Positions 50,526-58,654 of a stretch of 64,000 nt of DNA are shown one piece after another; within the stretch, counting starts at the first letter, position 1, and every line of letters begins with the position of its first letter. Under the pieces are notes generated by a model. That model was given only the letters and a program-made list of their open reading frames with translations. It ran no database searches and was not told the DNA's origin. A program made the position numbers and the translations under genes. Source of the stretch: Castellaniella sp034674885 (lineage in GTDB: Bacteria; Pseudomonadota; Gammaproteobacteria; Burkholderiales; Burkholderiaceae_B); the NCBI RefSeq assembly GCF_034674885.1, contig NZ_JAUCDS010000015.1:9590-73589 (forward strand), read 5' to 3'.

Positions 50526-51725
50526 ATGACCCGGATAGTCCTATTCGAAAACATACACGCCAGTGCCAAAGAAGTTTTTGTGGCGGCGGGCTTCGATGAT
50601 ATCGTCACCTACGGGAGCGCCTTGCCCCCCGACCAGCTGCTTGACGCGTTGCGGGGCGCGCAGGTCGTGGGCATTCGGTCTCGCACGCATCTCGACCAGG
50701 CGACACTCTCGAGCCTGCCGGACTTGCGGGCGATCGGTTGTTTTTGCATCGGGACAAATCAGGTCGATCTGGAGGCCGCCGCACTGAAGGGAATCCCGGT
50801 ATTCAACGCGCCATTCTCCAACACGCGTTCGGTCGCCGAGATGGTGCTGGGCGAGGCAATTCTGCTGTTGCGTCGCATCCCCGAAAAGAACGCCCGGGTG
50901 CACGAGGGGTTCTGGGACAAGACTGCTGACGGTGCGTACGAGGCGCGTGGCAAGACCCTGGGGGTCGTCGGCTATGGCAATATCGGTTCTCAGGTCGGGA
51001 TTCTGGCCGAGTCGGTCGGCATGCGTGTCCTCTATCATGACGTTGAAGCCAAGCTGCCGCTGGGCAATGCCCATGCCAGCAGCACCCTCAAGAAATTCCT
51101 CGCACAAGTGGATGTCCTGACCTTGCATGTCCCGGGGGGCAAGGAAACAGCCAATTTGATAGACGCAGAGGTAATTGCCGCGATGAAGCCGGGTTCTATC
51201 CTGATCAATGCGTCGCGTGGGACCGTTGTCGATATCGCCGCCTTGCATCGTGCACTCAAATCCGGACATCTCTCGGGCGCTGCTGTTGATGTCTTTCCTG
51301 CAGAGCCCAAGAGCCGTGACGAACCTCTCGACAGCCCGTTGCGCGGTCTGTCCAACGTGATCCTGACGCCGCACATCGGGGGCAGCACCCAGGAATCCCA
51401 GGAAAATATCGGTCGCGAGGTTGCTGAACAACTCAAGCGCTATGTGGCCAGCGGCACGACCAAGGGATCGGTCAATTTTCCCGAGATTTCCTACCACGAG
51501 CAGAAGGGAGTGGCGCGAATCGTCCATATCCATCAGAACGTGCCGGGAGCCATGGGCGCGCTCAGCAATCTGATAGGGGAGTACGGCTTGAACATTGTCA
51601 GTCAACAGCTGCAGACGCGGGGCAAGATCGGTTATGCCATTACGGATGTCGATGGAGAGGTCACCGATCAGTTTGTCGAGAGCTTGCGCGGGCATCCGGT
51701 CACGCTACGTTGCGGTCGGGTTTGA
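50526..51725 (+). CDS. serA: D-3-phosphoglycerate dehydrogenase (SerA type, with ACT domain)
   Basis: A 399-residue D-2-hydroxyacid dehydrogenase that starts serine synthesis by oxidising 3-phosphoglycerate. The NAD loop GYGNIG is at 149-154, and the catalytic set is R231 (NASRGT), E260 (FPAEP) and H283 (TPHIGGS). A C-terminal ACT domain (about 325-399; NVPGAMGALSNLIGEYGLNI) should give serine feedback, as in E. coli SerA. CFCIGTNQVDL near 73 is also E. coli-like. It shares the direction of the TRAP/DMT genes. A broader role on an imported 2-hydroxyacid cannot be excluded. Confidence 0.9.
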   Translation: MTRIVLFENIHASAKEVFVAAGFDDIVTYGSALPPDQLLDALRGAQVVGIRSRTHLDQATLSSLPDLRAIGCFCIGTNQVDLEAAALKGIPVFNAPFSNTRSVAEMVLGEAILLLRRIPEKNARVHEGFWDKTADGAYEARGKTLGVVGYGNIGSQVGILAESVGMRVLYHDVEAKLPLGNAHASSTLKKFLAQVDVLTLHVPGGKETANLIDAEVIAAMKPGSILINASRGTVVDIAALHRALKSGHLSGAAVDVFPAEPKSRDEPLDSPLRGLSNVILTPHIGGSTQESQENIGREVAEQLKRYVASGTTKGSVNFPEISYHEQKGVARIVHIHQNVPGAMGALSNLIGEYGLNIVSQQLQTRGKIGYAITDVDGEVTDQFVESLRGHPVTLRCGRV

Positions 51726-51758
51726 CGGCGCTTAGCGTTTCCTCGGAACTCTGGCAGA

Positions 51759-52376
51759 ATGCGCGGCATGAATCTTCCCGCCGATCTGATCGATTTCCTG
51801 CCCTGTCCAACGCCCGAGGCCTGGGTGCGGGCTGCGCTGGCGCAGCAGGACATCCTGCTGCTGGACCACCGCAACTGCGAACTGAAGGCGGCGGCGAGCG
51901 CCATGAGCCTGATTGCGCGCTATGGCCAGGATACGGAACTGTCCATGGCGCTGTCGAAACTGGCGCGGGAAGAACTGGTGCACCACGAACAGGTCCTGCG
52001 CATCCTGAAGCGGCGCGGCATTGCCTTAAGGCCATTGACGGCCAGCCGTTATGCGGCGGGCCTGCGCAAGGCGGTGCGCACCCATGAACCGGCCAAGCTC
52101 GTAGATACCCTGATTGTCGGCGCCTTCATCGAGGCCCGTTCCTGCGAACGTTTTGCCGCGCTGGTGCCGCATCTGGACGAGGAGCTGGCGACCTTCTATG
52201 CCGGCCTGCTGCAGTCCGAAAGCCGCCACTATCAGGGCTATCTGCGGTTTGCGCAGCGCTTTGGAGAGGCCGGGGATGTGGAACGATCCGTCCAGCGGAT
52301 CCGCCAAGTGGAACAGGGGCTGATCGAATCTCCTGACCCGGAATTCCGTTTTCACAGCGGATGTCCCGCAGGCTGA
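51759..52376 (+). CDS. miaE: tRNA-(ms2io6A)-hydroxylase MiaE
   Basis: A 205-residue ferritin-like diiron monooxygenase that hydroxylates the isopentenyl group of ms2i6A37 in tRNA. Iron ligands are seen in the E-xx-H pairs EELVHHE near 74 and ESRHYQGY near 153, with further glutamates in NCELKAAA near 43 and FIEARSCERF near 125. Start is ATG 51759 or ATG 51768 (MNLPADL); neither has a strong ribosome-binding site. It is 33 bases after serA and may be co-transcribed. MiaE is patchily distributed in bacteria. Confidence 0.9.
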   Translation: MRGMNLPADLIDFLPCPTPEAWVRAALAQQDILLLDHRNCELKAAASAMSLIARYGQDTELSMALSKLAREELVHHEQVLRILKRRGIALRPLTASRYAAGLRKAVRTHEPAKLVDTLIVGAFIEARSCERFAALVPHLDEELATFYAGLLQSESRHYQGYLRFAQRFGEAGDVERSVQRIRQVEQGLIESPDPEFRFHSGCPAG

Positions 52377-52461
52377 GCCGACCGTCGCAGTCGCGAGGCC
52401 GGGTGGCGGATGCTGCTTTTGGATGGACGGACGAGCGAACGGGGCGCAGGACGTCTGAACG

Positions 52462-53103
52462 CTAGTGCAGGTCTCGCGTGTAGACGAACTTCGGCATGCT
52501 CCAGCAGAAGCGCAGGGCCAGCAGGCGCAGGGTCAGGCCTATCAGCAGCGACCCGACCACGACCAGGTTGTGGTTCCACGCCAGGTACAGGCCGCCCAGG
52601 TACAGGGCGGCGCTGACGATCGATACGGTGGCGTACAGCTCGGCGCGAAACAGCAAGGGGATTTCATTGCACAGCACGTCGCGCAGCACCCCGCCCACGC
52701 AACCGGTGATCATGCCCGAGATGATCGCGATGCTCCAGGGCAGGCTCAGGCCAAGGGCGATGTCCACGCCGATGATCGTGAACACCACCAGCCCCACCGC
52801 GTCCAGGAACAGGAACAAGTGGCGCAGCGAATGCGCGAAGCGGGCCAGGGCGACGGTGGCCAGCGCGGCGCCCCCGGTGATCAGCAGATAGTAGGGATGG
52901 GCGATCCATGACAGCGGGTGGTGGTCGAGCAGCACGTCGCGTACCGATCCGCCGCCCAGCGCGGTGATGCAGCCCAGCAGGCAGACGCCCAGCCAGTCCA
53001 TTTCGCGTCGGCCAGCCGCCAGGGCGGCAGTCATGGCCTCGGCGGCGATGGCGACCAGGAACAGGACATGCAGGAAGTCGCTGGTGATGTCGGGGGCGGG
53101 CAA
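52462..53103 (-). CDS. TRIC-type cation channel family protein (YicG/UPF0126-like)
   Basis: A 213-residue membrane protein with seven helices and two internal repeats, each with the family motif: GGGSVRDVLL (near 51) and GGVLRDVLCNE (near 135). Prokaryotic TRIC homologues form trimeric potassium-type channels; glycine uptake has been proposed for some. The gene is single, convergent with miaE, and 98 bases downstream of the chemoreceptor gene's stop on the same strand. Its physiological substrate here is unknown. Confidence 0.9.
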   Translation of the reverse strand: MPAPDITSDFLHVLFLVAIAAEAMTAALAAGRREMDWLGVCLLGCITALGGGSVRDVLLDHHPLSWIAHPYYLLITGGAALATVALARFAHSLRHLFLFLDAVGLVVFTIIGVDIALGLSLPWSIAIISGMITGCVGGVLRDVLCNEIPLLFRAELYATVSIVSAALYLGGLYLAWNHNLVVVGSLLIGLTLRLLALRFCWSMPKFVYTRDLH

Positions 53104-53201
53104 GGACGGCCTCTGGACGGAATGGACGGGCTGCCGGCACGCGTTGAGGCGTGTCCGGCAACCCGTATAGTAAGCGCTCCGCCGCGTGTGACGCAGCGCC
53201 G

Positions 53202-54800
53202 TTACCCTGCGGGCAGGGCTGGCGCCTGGTTCTGCAGCTGGAAGACGCCCACGGCCCGGTTCAGGCCGTTCATCTGCTCGTTCAGGGCCTGGGCGGCTTC
53301 GCCAGCCTGCACCACCAGTCCGGCGTTCTGCTGGGTGACCTGGTCCATCTGGGCAATGGCCTGATTGATCTGTTCGATGCCGGACGCCTGCTCGCGGCTA
53401 GCCAGGGTAATTTCGCCCATGATGTCGGCGACGCGTTGCACGCTGGTGACGATTTCCGACATGGTCTGGCCTGCGCCTTCTGCCAAGGAGGCGCCCGAAC
53501 GGATCTTCTGCACCGTGGTGTCGATCAGGCTGCGGATTTCGTGAGCGGCGCTGGCGGACCGCTGCGCCAGGGCGCGGACCTCGCTGGCGACCACGGCGAA
53601 GCCCTTGCCCTGTTCGCCGGCGCGGGCGGCCTCGACGGCAGCATTCAGGGCCAGGATGTTGGTCTGGAAGGCAATCGAGTCGATGACCGCGATGATGTCG
53701 GACATTTTCTGCGTGGAGGCATTGATGTCGTCCATGGTGTCGACGACTTGGGTGACAGTCTGGCCCCCCTGGGCGGCAACGTCCGATGCCGTGGCCGCCA
53801 GGGTATTGGCCTGCTGGGCGTTGGCGGCGTTGTGGCCGACGGTGCTGGTGATTTCCTCCATGCTGGCGGCGGTTTCCTGCAGCGACGCCGCCTGCTGTTC
53901 GGTGCGGGCCGACAGGTCCAGATTGCCGGTGACGATCTGTCCGACGGACTGCGCAATCCATTCCGAGCCATGGCGGACCTGGGCGACCGCCTGGGCGATG
54001 CCGTCGCGCATCACCAGCATGGCGTGGACCAGGCTGTGTGTGTCGCCTTCGCGCACGGGGATGTCGACCCGCAGGTCGCCCAGCGACATCTGATGGGCGA
54101 TGGCGATGACCTCGTCGGGTTCGCCCCCGAGCTGGCGCACCAGACGGCGCGACAGAAAAACACCCACTGCCAGCAGGATCAGCGCCAGCACGCCTGCTGC
54201 CAGCGCGAATGTGCCCGCCTGACGCCAGACGATGGCATTGACCGTGTCCAGGTACACCCCCGACCCCAGAATCCAGCCCCAGGGCTCGAAGCCCTTGACG
54301 TAGGAGACCTTGTCCACGGGTTTGTCGGCGCCCTGCTTGGGCCACAGGTAGAACACGAAACCGTCATGCGAGGGACTGGCCTTGACCGTGTCCACGAAGG
54401 TCACGAACAGGCGCAGGCCGTTGGGGTCCTTCATGTCGGACAGGTCCTGGCCGACCAGCTTCGTCGAAAACGGATGCATCAGCATGCGCGGCTGCATGTC
54501 GTTGATCCAGAAATATTCCTGGCCGCTGTAGCGCATGCCGCGAATGACGTCCATGGCCTGTTTCTTGGCCTGCTCTTCGGGGATCTTGCCTTGCTGCGCC
54601 TGGTCGTGGAAATACGTGACCACGCCATAGGCGGTTTCCACGGCCTGTCGCGCGCCGACCTCGCGTTCGTGCAGCAGGGCGCTGCGTTCGAGCCACAGCA
54701 GTGCCCCTGTCAGCACGATGACGCCGACGATCGCCAGCAGGGTGAACAGGGAAAACTTGAATGAAGTGGTGCGTGTCCAGGCAAGGCGTGTGTGCGCCAT
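53202..54800 (-). CDS. Methyl-accepting chemotaxis protein with single-Cache sensor
   Basis: A 532-residue chemoreceptor. Helix 1 (about 17-37) and helix 2 (about 190-212) flank a periplasmic single Cache domain with GQEYFWINDMQPRMLMHP near 93 and GWILGSGVYLDTV near 174. A HAMP-like region precedes the signalling domain, whose conserved tip is DSIAFQTNILALNAAVEAAR near 372. Methylation helices on either side carry QTAAS-type sites. A strong GGAGG lies upstream of the ATG at 54800. Cache receptors of this type often sense organic acids. Confidence 0.94.
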   Translation of the reverse strand: MAHTRLAWTRTTSFKFSLFTLLAIVGVIVLTGALLWLERSALLHEREVGARQAVETAYGVVTYFHDQAQQGKIPEEQAKKQAMDVIRGMRYSGQEYFWINDMQPRMLMHPFSTKLVGQDLSDMKDPNGLRLFVTFVDTVKASPSHDGFVFYLWPKQGADKPVDKVSYVKGFEPWGWILGSGVYLDTVNAIVWRQAGTFALAAGVLALILLAVGVFLSRRLVRQLGGEPDEVIAIAHQMSLGDLRVDIPVREGDTHSLVHAMLVMRDGIAQAVAQVRHGSEWIAQSVGQIVTGNLDLSARTEQQAASLQETAASMEEITSTVGHNAANAQQANTLAATASDVAAQGGQTVTQVVDTMDDINASTQKMSDIIAVIDSIAFQTNILALNAAVEAARAGEQGKGFAVVASEVRALAQRSASAAHEIRSLIDTTVQKIRSGASLAEGAGQTMSEIVTSVQRVADIMGEITLASREQASGIEQINQAIAQMDQVTQQNAGLVVQAGEAAQALNEQMNGLNRAVGVFQLQNQAPALPAG

Positions 54801-54979
54801 GGCGTCATCCTCCGGAGGCGTCGCAGAGGGCTGAAGGGATTTTCAGGGGCTGGTGCGGTGGGCCGTATCGTATCAGTACCCTGGATGGGTCTCTATGAAA
54901 CAGTGTATTGCCAGTTCGAGAGCTCTGCGTATGGAACTGTGGCGCGGCGTTCACAAATTGCCATTAATTTTTCTGCCTG

Positions 54980-56026
54980 TCATGGCTCGGGGTAGGCCAT
55001 GCAGGCACCCAGCACCTGCAGATGCCCCTCGGCGCCCAGCTGCGGGGCCGACAGGGACGGTACGCGCAGGTCCAGGCACAGATCGCCCAGGTTCACGCCG
55101 ATCAGGGTGTGATCGCCGCGAAAGGACCGGTAGTCGACTCGGGCGGCGACGCCCGGCCCTTGCTGCGTCCATTGCACCTGTTCCGGACGCACCAGGATGC
55201 TGGCGGGGCCTTCGGTGCAGGGGCTGCCGGAGTGTCGCGCGATCCGGCCCAGGGCGCACGAGGTCGTGTCATCCGCGTGGCAGCGGCCAGGCAGCAGGAT
55301 CGCCGACCCGGTCAGCCGGGCGACGGCAGCGTTGGCCGGCTGCCAGTACACGTCTTCGGGCCGGGCGCATTGCATGATCCGCCCCGCCTGCATGACGGCC
55401 AGCTGGTCGGAGACGGCAAAGGCTTCGCCGGGGTCGTGCGTGACCAGGATGGTGGTGGTGCCAGTCTGGCGCAGCACGCGTGCGACCTCTTCGCACATGC
55501 TGCGGCGCAGGTCCAGATCCAGTGCATTGAAGGGTTCGTCCAGCAGCACCAGCGAGGGCCCCGGCGCCAGGGCGCGCGCCAGGGCCACGCGCTGCTGCTG
55601 GCCGCCGGACAATTCGTGGGGATACCGTTGGCCCAGCCCCGACAGGCCCGTCAGGGCCAGGACTTCTTCGACACGCCGGTGGCGGCCGGCCTGGCGCGGC
55701 AGGCCGAAGCGGATGTTGCCTTCCACGTTCAGGTGGGGGAACAGCGTGCCTTCCTGGGGGACGTAGCCGATCCCCCGGCGTTCGGGCGGCACGAATACCT
55801 GGGGCGAGGCCATGATGCGGTCGCCAAAGGCGATCTGTCCCTGGTCCAGCGGGTCGAAGCCCGCAATCAGGCGCAGCAGCGTGGTCTTGCCGCAGCCCGA
55901 AGGCCCCAGCAGGGCCAGCACGGATCCCTGGGGGATGCTCAGGTCGATCCCGGACAGCACTTCGGTTGCGCCGAACTGTTTCCGGATCTGGCTGAGGGTG
56001 ATCGAGCGTTCAGTGTCGGGGTTCAT
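54980..56026 (-). CDS. fbpC: Iron(III) ABC transporter ATP-binding protein
   Basis: A 348-residue ATPase that energises ferric-iron uptake. Walker A is GPSGCGKTT (41-49), the signature is LSGGQ (139-143) and Walker B is LVLLDEP (159-165). The C-terminal 110 residues form the TOBE-like regulatory domain typical of the FbpC/PotA group. It overlaps the permease gene by 17 bases and is the last gene of the three-gene operon. Confidence 0.9.
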   Translation of the reverse strand: MNPDTERSITLSQIRKQFGATEVLSGIDLSIPQGSVLALLGPSGCGKTTLLRLIAGFDPLDQGQIAFGDRIMASPQVFVPPERRGIGYVPQEGTLFPHLNVEGNIRFGLPRQAGRHRRVEEVLALTGLSGLGQRYPHELSGGQQQRVALARALAPGPSLVLLDEPFNALDLDLRRSMCEEVARVLRQTGTTTILVTHDPGEAFAVSDQLAVMQAGRIMQCARPEDVYWQPANAAVARLTGSAILLPGRCHADDTTSCALGRIARHSGSPCTEGPASILVRPEQVQWTQQGPGVAARVDYRSFRGDHTLIGVNLGDLCLDLRVPSLSAPQLGAEGHLQVLGACMAYPEP

Positions 56027-57566
56027 GGTGCAGCATCCGGCGGGTGAAGACCCAGACCGGCAGGATCGAAACGATCACCAGCAGGGCAGCAAAGGGGGCG
56101 GCGGCTGCGTATTCCGCATCCGACGTGTAGGTCCAGACCTCGGTGGCCAGCGTGACGGTGCCGGTCGGCGCCAGCATCAGCGTGGCGGTCAGTTCGCGCA
56201 CCATCTCCAGCATCATCAGGGCCAGAGCGGCGCCGATGCCGGGCGCGATATTGGGCAGGACGACGGTCAGAAATACGTGAAAGGGCCGTCGGCCCAGGCT
56301 GCGGGCGATGGCTTCGATCTGGGGCGGCACCAGTTCGATCGAGGCGCGCAGCGAGGACTGGGCCAGCGGCAGGAACAGGATGGCGTAGGCGATCAGCAGG
56401 ACGCTGACGCCCTGGTACAGGGCCGGCGCCAGCCGGATCGACAGAAAAACCAGGGCCAGTGCCACCACCACGCCGGGCAGGCCGTGGACGATGTAGGGCA
56501 GGCGTTCGGCCAGTTGCGCCAGGCGTCCCCGGTGGCGCGCCGCCAGCAGCACCAGCGGAATGGCCAGCAGACTGGTCAGGATCGCGCCGGAACCGGCCAG
56601 GGCCAGCGTGCCCTGGATGGCGGGCAGAATCTGTTCGTAGCCGCGTCCTGCGGATCGGCCTTCCAGCAGCCAGTAGATCAGGGTGGCCAGCGGCACGCCC
56701 AGCGATACCAGTCCCAGCAGGCCGAAGGCCGCCAGGATGGGCCAGATGGCGCGGCCCAGAGCGACGGGCCGTGCCTGGCGCGCGGCGCCGCGCCCAACCC
56801 GTGCGATGCGGCGTCCTGCGCGCAGCCGCATCTCCGCCCAGGCGGCGGGGATGCACAGCATCATCAGGACGATGGACTGCATGGCCGCCGAGGCGCTGTC
56901 GAACTGCAGTTCGTAGGATTCGAAGATGGCGGTGGTGAAAGTCTGCACGCGCAACAGGGCCAGGGCACCGAATTCGGCAAACATGTGGGTCAGCACCAGC
57001 AGTGCGCCGCCGCCCAGCGCGGGCAGCAATTGCGGCAGCAACGCATGGGTGAATGCATGCCAGGGGCCGTGCCCCAGCGAGCGGCAAACATCCTCCAGCC
57101 CCGGGTCGGTGCCGCGCAGGGCGGCGGCCACCGGCAGGTAGACCAGCGGGTAGGTGGACAGTGCCAGGATGAAGATGGCGCCGCCCAGATTCTGGAACGC
57201 CACGTCGATGGAGGCCCAGGCGTAGCTGGACACGAAGGCGGGCACGGCCAGGGGCAGGCCCGCCAGCACGCGCCACCAGCGTCGTCCGGGCAGATCGCTG
57301 CGTTCCACACACCAGGCCACGCCCAGGCCGATCAGGGATGCCAGGGCCATGACGCCCACGGCCAGCGTGACCGTATTGCCCAGCAATTCCAGGGTGCGTG
57401 GGCGGAATAATTCGGCGGCTGCGCCTGCCAGACCGGCCTGGAACGTCCGCAGGGCGATGTAGATCAGGGGCAGCGCGACCAGACCCACCGGCAGCAGGGC
57501 GGACAGGGTCATCCAGGCCGGAGGCATGGCGGACCGCCGGCCCGCCATGAAGCCCGGGCGCATCAC
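56010..57566 (-). CDS. fbpB: Iron(III) ABC transporter permease
   Basis: A 518-residue inner-membrane permease with about 12 helices, consisting of two fused permease halves. Each half has an EAA-like loop, e.g. EDVCRSLGHGPWHAFTHALLP near 153 and IEAIARSLGRRPFHVFLTVVLPN near 415. This arrangement is that of the FbpB/SfuB iron transporters. It overlaps the fbpA stop by four bases. Iron as substrate rests on the binding-protein neighbour. Confidence 0.9.
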   Translation of the reverse strand: MMRPGFMAGRRSAMPPAWMTLSALLPVGLVALPLIYIALRTFQAGLAGAAAELFRPRTLELLGNTVTLAVGVMALASLIGLGVAWCVERSDLPGRRWWRVLAGLPLAVPAFVSSYAWASIDVAFQNLGGAIFILALSTYPLVYLPVAAALRGTDPGLEDVCRSLGHGPWHAFTHALLPQLLPALGGGALLVLTHMFAEFGALALLRVQTFTTAIFESYELQFDSASAAMQSIVLMMLCIPAAWAEMRLRAGRRIARVGRGAARQARPVALGRAIWPILAAFGLLGLVSLGVPLATLIYWLLEGRSAGRGYEQILPAIQGTLALAGSGAILTSLLAIPLVLLAARHRGRLAQLAERLPYIVHGLPGVVVALALVFLSIRLAPALYQGVSVLLIAYAILFLPLAQSSLRASIELVPPQIEAIARSLGRRPFHVFLTVVLPNIAPGIGAALALMMLEMVRELTATLMLAPTGTVTLATEVWTYTSDAEYAAAAPFAALLVIVSILPVWVFTRRMLHHEPRH

Positions 57567-58594
57567 GCCAGGCCGGCCTCGCGGCGCAGCGCAATGGCGT
57601 CGGCGGCATCGCCCAGGTCAGCCGGGGTGACGTCGGGCGGCATCAACTGGTCGAACGGCTTCAGGTCGTAGGGCGATGTCACGCCCGGGCGCAGGGGATA
57701 TTCCGCCACCGTGTCGACGACGGATTCCTGGCCGGCCTGGCTGACCATGAAGGCCAGCAACTGCTGGGCGGCGTCCGCGTGCCGTGCAGTCTTCAGGACC
57801 CCGGCCGCCGACACGGTGATCAGGCCGCCCGGGTCCTTCGGACCGGCGTAGTGCAGGCCGGCCTTCATCTTGTCGGCACCGACCTCGTTGGCGACGATAT
57901 ACCAGTAGTAGTTGTTGACCAGCGCGGTAGCGACCTCGCCGCGTTCCACGGCCCGCATGGCGGCCATGTTGCCGTTGTAGATGCGGCCGAATTCCTTCAG
58001 GCCTTTCAGCCAGGCCAGGGCTGCGTCACGGCCCTTCAGCAGCTTGATGGCGATGATCTGTTCCTGGAAGGCGCCGCTGGTCGGCACGAATCCGACGCGA
58101 TCCTTCCAGGCGGCCGTGGCCATGTCCATGACGGACGACGGCAGGGCGGATTCCTGGACCAGGTCTTTGTTGTAGACCGTGACGCGGCTGCGGGCGGTGA
58201 CGCCCGTCCAGGTCTTGTCGCGGGCCGTGTAGCCCGGGCGCACCTGGGCCAGCGTGCTGTCGGGCAGGGGGGCCAGCAGGCCTTTTTCCGCCAGGGCTGC
58301 CACGGGGGGGCTTTCTTCTGCGTAGAACACGTCGGCCGGGGACCGGGCGCCTTCCTCGATGATCTGGTTGGCCAGCTGCGTGCTGCTGCCCTTGCGGATT
58401 TCAACCTGGATGCCGGTGGCCTTGGTGAAGGCCGCCGCCAGGGCGGTGGTGGTCTTGGCGTGTTGTCCGTTGTACAGCACCAGGGTCTGGGGGTCTGCGG
58501 CGCGTGCGCTGCGCAGGGCCGGGATCCCCAGCAGTGCGCCGGCGCCCAGTACCGCCCCGTTGCGCAGGAAATCGCGACGTGAGGAAGTCTTCAT
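57563..58594 (-). CDS. fbpA: Ferric iron-binding periplasmic protein, Tat-type signal
   Basis: A 343-residue iron-binding protein. The N terminus carries a twin-arginine pattern SSRRDFLR (4-11) and a hydrophobic stretch ending at ARA (about 32). Likely iron ligands are the tandem tyrosines Y229-Y230 (NNYYWYIV) and H45 (NGQHAKTT), matching the transferrin-like FbpA site. It is first in the fbpABC operon, behind a Fur-box-like sequence. Tat export would imply folding before transport, unusual but known for some binding proteins; a Sec route remains possible. Confidence 0.9.
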   Translation of the reverse strand: MKTSSRRDFLRNGAVLGAGALLGIPALRSARAADPQTLVLYNGQHAKTTTALAAAFTKATGIQVEIRKGSSTQLANQIIEEGARSPADVFYAEESPPVAALAEKGLLAPLPDSTLAQVRPGYTARDKTWTGVTARSRVTVYNKDLVQESALPSSVMDMATAAWKDRVGFVPTSGAFQEQIIAIKLLKGRDAALAWLKGLKEFGRIYNGNMAAMRAVERGEVATALVNNYYWYIVANEVGADKMKAGLHYAGPKDPGGLITVSAAGVLKTARHADAAQQLLAFMVSQAGQESVVDTVAEYPLRPGVTSPYDLKPFDQLMPPDVTPADLGDAADAIALRREAGLA

Positions 58595-58634
58595 GCTCGG
58601 CTCTCGAAAAAGGTTCGAGAACGATTGTAAGGCA

Positions 58635-58650
58635 AATAAGAACGATTATC
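58635..58650 (-). promoter_or_regulatory. Fur-box-like site upstream of fbpA
   Basis: AATAAGAACGATTATC contains the inverted pair ATAA/TTAT (GATAA-N6-TTATT on the coding strand), 41 bases upstream of the fbpA start. A second partial copy, GAGAACGATT, starts at 58617, 22 bases away. Fur repression under iron-replete conditions is expected for an Fbp operon; the match is partial. Confidence 0.5.
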
Positions 58651-58654
58651 CTTA

